Below are positions 26,233 to 32,089 of a stretch of DNA of 32,089 bases, piece after piece; the first letter of the stretch is position 1, and each line of letters starts with the position of its first letter. Made by a program: the position numbers and the translations under genes. Source of the stretch: Thermodesulfobacteriota bacterium (GTDB taxonomy: Bacteria > Desulfobacterota > WTBG01 > CAIYCZ01 > CAIRTM01); NCBI GenBank assembly GCA_026415325.1, contig JAOAHH010000164.1, positions 1-32,089 of the forward strand, written 5' to 3'. The notes beneath the pieces were generated by a model. The model saw nothing but the letters and a program-made list of their open reading frames with translations. It made no database searches and was not told the DNA's origin.

Positions 26233-26249
26233 TAGCACTTGGCGTGCTA
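26233..26249 (-). terminator. Small hairpin downstream of the TolC-like gene, weak terminator candidate
   Basis: TAGCAC and GTGCTA form a perfect 6-bp stem with a 5-base loop, 24 bp after the TolC-like stop. On the minus strand it is followed by TCAATTTTAGG, only a short T-run, so termination would be weak. Confidence 0.3.
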
Positions 26250-26273
26250 CATTGATGTTTATATCCTGTTTTG

Positions 26274-27617
26274 TTATTCGACAGCGATGCGACCGATAAG
26301 CTGCTCAACCTCAAGGAGCGCGATTCGTGCATCGTAGCGCGCTACGATCAGACGCACCTGTGCCTGACTGTAATTGACCTGCGCATCACGGAAATCAAGG
26401 GAGTTCGATGCGCCGGTTGCGTACCGTTCTTGTTGGCGTTCAAGGTTCGTCCGCGCGGTATCAAGGTTTTGCTCTTCAAGGCGCAGCTTCTCCATACGCT
26501 TCAGGAAAGTTGTGTATTTTTCTTGCACCAGCCCGGCAATCCTGTTTTCAGCATCCCGGAGTGCAAGTTCCCGGCTGTGGGCTTCGAGTCGGGCATTTTG
26601 CAGGTTGATGCGGTCAATGTTGCCGTTAAAGAGGTTGAAGGACATTACCACACCAGCGGCTGCAGTGATGCTGTGGCTGTTGCGGTCAGCAACCGGTCCT
26701 ACGTCATCGCCAAACAGCGCGCGATCGTTATAGCCATACGAGCTGGTGAGTGCAAGCCGCGGCCAGAATGTGGATTTTGCAATCCGTACCGCTTCCTGCG
26801 CTGCATTCAGATTGTGCCGTGCTGCCTGAATTTCACTGTTGTTTTCTCGGGCAAGTGCAAGAAGCTCCTCAAACGAACGGTCAAGGTTGGGGATGGCGAT
26901 TTCCTTGCGCACCGGGCAGGGTGTCAGCGGGTCGCGGGCAAGCAGGATGTTCAGGTTTTTTGCGGCAATGGTGACCGCGAGTTCCTGATCGAGCAGCGCC
27001 GATTGGTCTTTATTAAAGTTGACCCGTGCGTTGAGAAGGTCCGCAGACGAGGCACCGCCAAGGTCATGCCGTGCCTGCTCTCGTTCAAGGCGTATGCGTG
27101 AGATATCGCGGGTTTCCCGAGAAACATCCAAGAGCTGTTCCTGCTGCACCAGATTGAAAAACGAGCGCATGATGGCAACAACCGTTGCCTCAATCGTGTT
27201 TTTGGCATCGAAAAAACCGGCGCGTGCGAGTTCATCATAGCGCCGTTTGTCGGCAAACATTCGGAATCCATCAAACAGTGTCCAGTTCAAGGTAATATCG
27301 GAACTCCACTGTCTGGTGTCGGCATTGCCGAAGCTCAGCGGTGAGCCCGTGCTTTCATTTTTGGCATCATAGCGAAACGTTTCACCAGCATCGAGTTTAG
27401 GGAGAAAATTTGCGGTGCCCTTGCCGGTGTTGTTGCGTGCAATTTCGGCGGTGGTGCGTGCTATCCGGATACTGTAATTGTTTTTAAGACCGATTGCGAT
27501 GGCATCTTCAACCGTAAGTTCTTCAGCCGCAGCAGCATACGTATTGGGTAGGAGGATGATCAGCGCAATCCCAACTGTCCCAAGCATCCAAAAACAAGTG
27601 CGTGGTATTTTTTTCAT
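26274..27617 (-). CDS. TolC-family outer-membrane efflux protein
   Basis: A 447-residue protein with a signal peptide (MKKIPRTCFWMLGTVGIALIILL, cleavage near TYAAAA). It shows the internally repeated outer-membrane efflux protein pattern: LTVEDAIAIGLKNNYSIRIAR at the start of the first half, ITLNWTLFDGFR, then AARHNLNAAQEAVRIAKSTFWPRLALTSSYGY and VVMSFNLFNGNIDRINLQNARLEA in the second half. Long alpha-helical heptad stretches fit the periplasmic tunnel. Length matches the family (about 420-490). It is the last gene of the operon, 51 bp after the RND pump gene, and would form the exit duct. Because the other pump operon has no such gene, this channel might serve both. Confidence 0.93.
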   Translation of the reverse strand: MKKIPRTCFWMLGTVGIALIILLPNTYAAAAEELTVEDAIAIGLKNNYSIRIARTTAEIARNNTGKGTANFLPKLDAGETFRYDAKNESTGSPLSFGNADTRQWSSDITLNWTLFDGFRMFADKRRYDELARAGFFDAKNTIEATVVAIMRSFFNLVQQEQLLDVSRETRDISRIRLEREQARHDLGGASSADLLNARVNFNKDQSALLDQELAVTIAAKNLNILLARDPLTPCPVRKEIAIPNLDRSFEELLALARENNSEIQAARHNLNAAQEAVRIAKSTFWPRLALTSSYGYNDRALFGDDVGPVADRNSHSITAAAGVVMSFNLFNGNIDRINLQNARLEAHSRELALRDAENRIAGLVQEKYTTFLKRMEKLRLEEQNLDTARTNLERQQERYATGASNSLDFRDAQVNYSQAQVRLIVARYDARIALLEVEQLIGRIAVE

Positions 27618-27668
27618 GGCTTTCTTCAGTGCGATCTCGTCGAAACGGTTACCATGGTATCTCAGTGT

Positions 27669-30600
27669 TTACCGGTGCGACAATTTTTCCATTTTCCACA
27701 GTTCCTGAAGCGCAGGCTCAACGCTTTCCGGAGACACCTCTCGTGCACCGAATATCCGTGCGGTTAGCATCCGCACCCGGTTCAGGCACAGAAAACCGGC
27801 CGGCAGTATCAGCAGCAGGATAAACGTACCGAACAACAAACCGTAGGAAATAGAAATTGCCATCGGGACGAGAAACTTTGCCTGCCGACTCTTTTCGAGG
27901 ATAAGCGGTCCGAGGCCGATGGCGGTGGTAAGCGTTGTAGAGAGGATTGGTCGCAGTCGGGAAATGGCTGCATGATAGACCGCTTCAGACAGTTTTTTGC
28001 CGGTGATGATGTTGCGGTTGATTTGGTCTACAAGGACGATGCCGTCATTGACGATAACCCCTGCAAGTGTAATCAGTCCGTAGAGCGACAGCGTGTTTAC
28101 GGGAAGCCCGTGAAAGCCGTGGCCCCAAAACGCTCCCATCAGGCCAAGCGGGATGAGCGAGCAGACAAGCAGCCCCTGCAGATAAGAACGAAACACGAGC
28201 ACGATCGTGATGAGGATACCGATAAAAGCTATCGGAAACGTCCGAAAGATCGAACGCATGACCTTTTGCTGTTCGCGTGACTGTCCTTCATAGGATACGG
28301 TAACCCCGTTAACCTGGCTGAGCACTCGGGGCACCACATTTTCTCTGATGTCTTCGAGAATAGGGACAAGCGGCGTCTCTTCATCGGCAAGCGACGCGTC
28401 GACCCTGATCTCGCGTTTGCGATCGAGGTGGTTGATGTGGCTGACGGTGCGTTGCATGGTGTATTCGGCAAGCTCACTGAATGGATATTCGCCCCCGTTT
28501 GGTGTACGGATGCGCATCTGGTCGAGAAACCCTTGTGCTGCCCGATCGCTATCATTATAGCGAACCCAGACGCGGATTTCGTCTTTGCCGCGCTGAATGC
28601 GCTGCGCCTCAAGGCCGTAAAATCCCTGGCGCACCTGACCCACAATGTCTCGAAGCTGCAAACCGAGGGCATGGGCCCGGGGTTTTAAGGTAATGGCTAT
28701 CTCCCGCCTGCCCTCCTGCTCGGAATCCGTGACATCGGCAAGCTCTTTGAAGTTTTTCAGCTCTGCAACCATAAGGGCGCAGGCTTTGCGAAGTTCTTCA
28801 AAGTTTCTGCCCAGAAAGCTGATCGAGATCGGTTTTCCGAACATGCTAAACCTGCCGTAAGATATTTCGCGTGCTTCAGGGACAGGACCGACCGCATCGC
28901 GGATACGACCGGCGATCATAAAACTGTCCATCTGACGCACCTCTCCGTCAAGCAGCTGCAGGGTTAGTTTCCCCGCATGGCTGCCGGTATCTCCGAAATC
29001 ATTACTCCCGACTTCCCGAAGGATTCCGAGGATCACATCCCGTCCGTCAGGGCGTTCTGCCGTGAGCTGTTTGTTGACTTCCCAGCAGACCTGCTCGATG
29101 CCAGCAAGTATCCGTTCGGTTTCGTGTTCCTGAGTTCCGGCAACAAGGGAGAGGTTGATTGGCAGGGTGTCAAAATCGATGAACGGGAAAAAAGTTAATC
29201 CGATAAATCCGCCGCGCACCAAACCAACCGTCAGCAGAACAAAAGCTACCGGAGCAATGACAGTTATCCATTTGTGACGGAGGGTTGCACGGAGAACCGG
29301 CGCATATGCCCGATAAGTAAAAAAGTCGATTACTGCCTCGATTCTTCGCCGCAGCCGGTGGTTGGTGGTATGGGGGTGCAGACCTTTTGAATGTGCTAGG
29401 TGGGAGGGTAGAATGAAAAACGCTTCGAGCATTGAAAAAGCAAGAGCAACGATAACAACCAAAGCCAAATTCCAGATAAATTTTCCAAGGAATCCGTCCA
29501 GAAAAAAGAACGGGACAAATGCGATCATGGTGGTGAAGACCGAGGTGAATACCGGCCCGAGCATTTCATACGTTCCGTCAATAGCGGCCTGAATAGCAGG
29601 TTCCCCACGCTCATAGTGGGCATAAATGTTTTCGCCGACGACGATGGCATCGTCCACGAGCATTCCAACCACGATGATCATGCCGAACAGCGCAATTGCA
29701 TTGATGGTTGTGCCGAGCAGAGCGATGACGATAAACATACCGGCAAATGCGGTCGGAATACCCACAGAGACCCAAAAGGATAAGTACAGGTTCATAAAGA
29801 ATCCGAGCACTACAATAACCAGACAGAATCCAAATATGCCGTTTTTGGTCAACAGTTCAAGCCGCTGGGTGAGCGACACTGTGCGGTCATCAAGCACGAC
29901 CAATTGCATGCCGGGATGGGTGGCATTAAAGGTTTCAATGTAGTTTTTTAGCCGGTTGGCTATTGCGAGTATATCTTCCTGTGCGGTCTTTTCGATCTTT
30001 AACTTGACCGCATTCCGGCCGTTGTACCAGGTTTTGTCAGGGATTTCCTCCCATTTTTCTTTGATATCAGCGAGATTCCCCAGTCTGATAACCGTGCCGT
30101 CAGGATTGCCGCGCACCACAATGCTGTGCAGTTCCTTTGCATAATATTTTTTCCCCCACGTCCTGATTAAAATTTCTTCGTCCGGGGTCTGTACCGTACC
30201 CCCAGAGAGATTAATGTTGGCAGCGCCGATCGCTGCAGCAACCTCCTGCAGCGTGAGCAGGTAGCGGCGGAGCTCTGCTTCGGATACTTCAACCGAGAAC
30301 TCAAGACGCGGCAGTCCTGAGATTGTGACCTGCGATATTTCTTCGGTTGCCAGCAGATCGTCACGGATGGTGTCGGCAACATGTTTCAGGTTGAAAAGAT
30401 CAGTATCCCCAAGCAACACCAGCGACATCACATCATCCCGGAAACGACGCTCGAAAATGACCGGTTTTTCGGTGTTCTGGGGGAAGGAACTAATGCTGTC
30501 CACCGCATTTTTGATATCCTGCAGCGCTTTGTCGGTATCGGCGCCTTTGTAGATTTCTACGGTGATTTGCGCAAAGTTTTCTCGAGATACTGAGGTTACG

Positions 30601-30839
30601 CGCTCGATATTTTCAATGCCCTCAATGGCTTCCTCGATCTTCTGAACAACGCCCTCCTCAACTTCTTCAGGCGATCCGCCAAGATACTCAACCTGAATGA
30701 TGATGATATCGGGCTTGATTTCAGGAAAGAAGGAATATCGCATCATGCGCGCAGAAACCACGCCAAACCCGATCAGACTGAACACCAATACATTACTCCA
30801 GACAGGATAGCGGATAAAGAATGCGATGACCCTTTTCAC
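27669..30839 (-). CDS. RND efflux pump, AcrB/AcrD/AcrF-type permease
   Basis: A 1056-residue RND permease starting at a GTG (30839) that overlaps the adaptor's TGA stop in a GTGA, a sign of translational coupling. TM1 is FIRYPVWSNVLVFSLIGFG. The porter domain begins with VEYLGGSPEEVEEGVVQKIEEAI. The TM4 pair is Asp396-Asp397 (VVGMLVDDAIVVGENIYAHYE). In TM10 the position of the AcrB lysine reads VIVNDGIVLVDQIN, so Asn-Asp replaces Lys-Asn, as in a widespread RND subgroup distinct from classical AcrB; the proton relay may differ. The pump thus belongs to another subgroup than the one at 8948-12022, so the two are not recent duplicates. Substrate unknown. Confidence 0.94.
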   Translation of the reverse strand: MKRVIAFFIRYPVWSNVLVFSLIGFGVVSARMMRYSFFPEIKPDIIIIQVEYLGGSPEEVEEGVVQKIEEAIEGIENIERVTSVSRENFAQITVEIYKGADTDKALQDIKNAVDSISSFPQNTEKPVIFERRFRDDVMSLVLLGDTDLFNLKHVADTIRDDLLATEEISQVTISGLPRLEFSVEVSEAELRRYLLTLQEVAAAIGAANINLSGGTVQTPDEEILIRTWGKKYYAKELHSIVVRGNPDGTVIRLGNLADIKEKWEEIPDKTWYNGRNAVKLKIEKTAQEDILAIANRLKNYIETFNATHPGMQLVVLDDRTVSLTQRLELLTKNGIFGFCLVIVVLGFFMNLYLSFWVSVGIPTAFAGMFIVIALLGTTINAIALFGMIIVVGMLVDDAIVVGENIYAHYERGEPAIQAAIDGTYEMLGPVFTSVFTTMIAFVPFFFLDGFLGKFIWNLALVVIVALAFSMLEAFFILPSHLAHSKGLHPHTTNHRLRRRIEAVIDFFTYRAYAPVLRATLRHKWITVIAPVAFVLLTVGLVRGGFIGLTFFPFIDFDTLPINLSLVAGTQEHETERILAGIEQVCWEVNKQLTAERPDGRDVILGILREVGSNDFGDTGSHAGKLTLQLLDGEVRQMDSFMIAGRIRDAVGPVPEAREISYGRFSMFGKPISISFLGRNFEELRKACALMVAELKNFKELADVTDSEQEGRREIAITLKPRAHALGLQLRDIVGQVRQGFYGLEAQRIQRGKDEIRVWVRYNDSDRAAQGFLDQMRIRTPNGGEYPFSELAEYTMQRTVSHINHLDRKREIRVDASLADEETPLVPILEDIRENVVPRVLSQVNGVTVSYEGQSREQQKVMRSIFRTFPIAFIGILITIVLVFRSYLQGLLVCSLIPLGLMGAFWGHGFHGLPVNTLSLYGLITLAGVIVNDGIVLVDQINRNIITGKKLSEAVYHAAISRLRPILSTTLTTAIGLGPLILEKSRQAKFLVPMAISISYGLLFGTFILLLILPAGFLCLNRVRMLTARIFGAREVSPESVEPALQELWKMEKLSHR

Positions 30840-31981
30840 GGCATATTTCCTTCAGGCGGCAAATTTCGCGGACGGGCATGCATCCCCGCGCTTACACCTT
30901 GCAAAAGCTGCGTGACCAGCAGTTCCCCGTCGACAAGCCCGTCGTTGACGATAACCGTATCAGGGTTTTTACGTGCGACAGAGACCCTTCGGTAGTCGAG
31001 TAAGCCGTTGCGAATAACGTACACAAACTGTTCCTCATATAGTGCCCGCCGGGGTACGACAACGGCTGCCGGGATTGTGCGGCCTGCTATGGTGGCATGG
31101 ATAAAAACGCCGTCGTGCAGTCCGTCGTCCATCCGGTGATCGACGCCGACATATACCTGAACGGTTTGGGTTTTTACGTCAACGGTGGTTCCGATGCGGC
31201 TGATACGACCGCTCCAGAGGCCTGCAATTTCAGGAGAGGTCAGGCGGACCGGCTGCTCCCGATCAATCCACTGAATGTCATCGGCAGGAACCGGCAGCTC
31301 TGCCTCGAGCGCCTCAAGGTTTATGATTTCCCCGATCTTTGTGCCGGGTCGCACGTTTGCGCCGATACGAAGATCTGCAGCGGCAATCGAGCCGTCAAAC
31401 GGTGCGCGGAAAAAATGTTTTTCGTACATGATTTCAAGGTCGCGGATTGTGAAGTAGAGTTTATACACATTGAACCGCGCCAGATACAGCTTAATCTGCT
31501 GGTTTGCTGCAGCTGGCAGATCCGGCAACGGACGGTCAAACGTGCAGCGGTTAAAATAGTCCTGCCACACACCAAAGGCACCGGGAAAATCAACCTTGAT
31601 TTCAGGCAAAACGTTTGCAAGTGCGGTGAGCAGCTCGCTTTTTGTTGTGTTGATATCAAGCAGGATTTGGCGGGTGTCGACTTTAACGAGAAGATCACCT
31701 TTGCGGAACCGTTGCCCGGGTTTGAACGGTACCTCACCCGATTCGAGCATGCCGGTTACCTCACTGGTAAGTACGACCGGTTGCGCCGAGATGATTCTGC
31801 CATAAGCGGTTATTTCAGCCGGTATGTCCGCAAGACGAACCTTTTCAGCCTCCACGACTTTAACCGGTGTTTCCGGCTGTTTTTTGGGGGGCGGCTGTCG
31901 GAAGCTTGCAAAAAACAGCATTGCCAGTATGCCTGCAAGAAGAATCAGAACGGGAATCCCGTAGGCGACAAATTTTTTCAT
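30836..31981 (-). CDS. RND efflux periplasmic adaptor (HlyD/AcrA family)
   Basis: A 381-residue adaptor with an N-terminal anchor (MKKFVAYGIPVLILLAGILAMLFFASF) and a proline-rich linker (RQPPPKKQPETPVKV). The first lipoyl half is near GRIISAQPVVLTSEVTG and FKPGQRFRKGDLLVKVD. The helical hairpin is interrupted by a segment with Phe/Pro/Asp-rich text (VDFPGAFGVWQDYFN), followed by the second lipoyl half (FRAPFDGSIAAADLRIGANV) and a beta-barrel (LWSGRISRIGTTVDVKTQTVQV). AAAGGAG lies 6 bases before the ATG, inside the end of the upstream open frame. It is the first adaptor gene of the adaptor-RND-TolC operon and overlaps the RND start by 4 bases. Confidence 0.93.
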   Translation of the reverse strand: MKKFVAYGIPVLILLAGILAMLFFASFRQPPPKKQPETPVKVVEAEKVRLADIPAEITAYGRIISAQPVVLTSEVTGMLESGEVPFKPGQRFRKGDLLVKVDTRQILLDINTTKSELLTALANVLPEIKVDFPGAFGVWQDYFNRCTFDRPLPDLPAAANQQIKLYLARFNVYKLYFTIRDLEIMYEKHFFRAPFDGSIAAADLRIGANVRPGTKIGEIINLEALEAELPVPADDIQWIDREQPVRLTSPEIAGLWSGRISRIGTTVDVKTQTVQVYVGVDHRMDDGLHDGVFIHATIAGRTIPAAVVVPRRALYEEQFVYVIRNGLLDYRRVSVARKNPDTVIVNDGLVDGELLVTQLLQGVSAGMHARPRNLPPEGNMP

Positions 31982-31984
31982 AGT

Positions 31985-32089
31985 CTACTCCTTTGCGTTG
32001 AGCTCTGCAGCCATCGCGTGTAATGCTGCGAGCGTGAAGCGGGAAATATGGCGCGCAACCCGCTCAAACGTTTCTTTCGTAAAGGAAAG
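31985..32089 (-). CDS. C-terminal end of an unidentified gene upstream of the pump operon (possibly a TetR-type regulator)
   Basis: The minus-strand frame is open from the right edge to a TAG at 31985-31987, giving 34 residues that include FERVARHISRFTLAAL. The stop lies 3 bases before the adaptor ATG, and this frame contains the adaptor's Shine-Dalgarno, so the genes are probably coupled. The helical sequence ending in ARHISRFTLAALHAM is reminiscent of the last helix of TetR/AcrR regulators, which often sit beside pump operons. The fragment is too short to decide. Confidence 0.5.
   Translation of the reverse strand, partial: LSFTKETFERVARHISRFTLAALHAMAAELNAKE

Noticed and set aside
31097-32023. 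Plus-strand open frame of 308 codons
   Set aside because: Antisense to the adaptor gene; Cys-rich translation with no domain, typical of a shadow frame.

Overview
The window reads as chromosomal DNA of a Gram-negative (diderm) bacterium. It encodes two RND-type efflux systems, a TolC-family outer-membrane factor, an outer-membrane beta-barrel of the DUF1302 type, several Sec signal peptides and probable lipoproteins. No rRNA, tRNA, CRISPR array, transposase or phage gene was found. The mix (DUF1302/DUF1329 pair, old-yellow-enzyme-type flavoprotein with an Fe-S motif, sigma-54 regulator, CrtI-like desaturase) resembles deltaproteobacterial-type genomes, but no marker gene fixes the phylum, so this placement is only an inference. 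All genes except the partial one at the left edge lie on the minus strand and are transcribed right to left.

Layout, left to right. (1) 2-769: 3'-part of a plus-strand M28 zinc peptidase, convergent with the rest. (2) 808-8767: a CrtI-family desaturase, a probable lipoprotein of unknown function translationally coupled to a large glycosidase-like protein, and an SbmA/YddA-like ABC protein whose ATPase motifs are almost all destroyed. (3) 8948-13153: a membrane-fusion protein and an RND pump, preceded by a good sigma-70-like promoter and a perfect 9-bp dyad just after the predicted transcription start. (4) 13425-22497: six co-directional genes, in transcription order an Fe-S flavin oxidoreductase, a DUF1302 outer-membrane protein, a DUF1329 periplasmic protein, a flavin-reductase-like protein, an exported alpha/beta hydrolase and a probable lipoprotein with a chelatase-like segment. 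(5) 22498-22802: a 305-bp gap with a near-consensus sigma-54 promoter and an upstream dyad. (6) 22803-25979: a 1058-residue regulator that fuses PAS, histidine kinase, receiver, sigma-54 AAA+ and Fis-type HTH modules. (7) 26274-31981: a second pump operon (adaptor, RND, TolC), followed upstream at the window edge by the last 34 codons of an unidentified gene.

How they may work together: the six-gene cluster has the parts expected for taking a hydrophobic compound across the outer membrane (DUF1302), carrying it through the periplasm (DUF1329), processing it (hydrolase, flavoenzymes), with pumps on either side for export. The regulator lies immediately upstream of the cluster, and the gap between them holds the only sigma-54-like site noticed. 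The substrate cannot be read from the sequence. The most unusual items are the ABC protein with a degenerate ATPase domain, the one-protein phosphorelay regulator and the chelatase-like lipoprotein.
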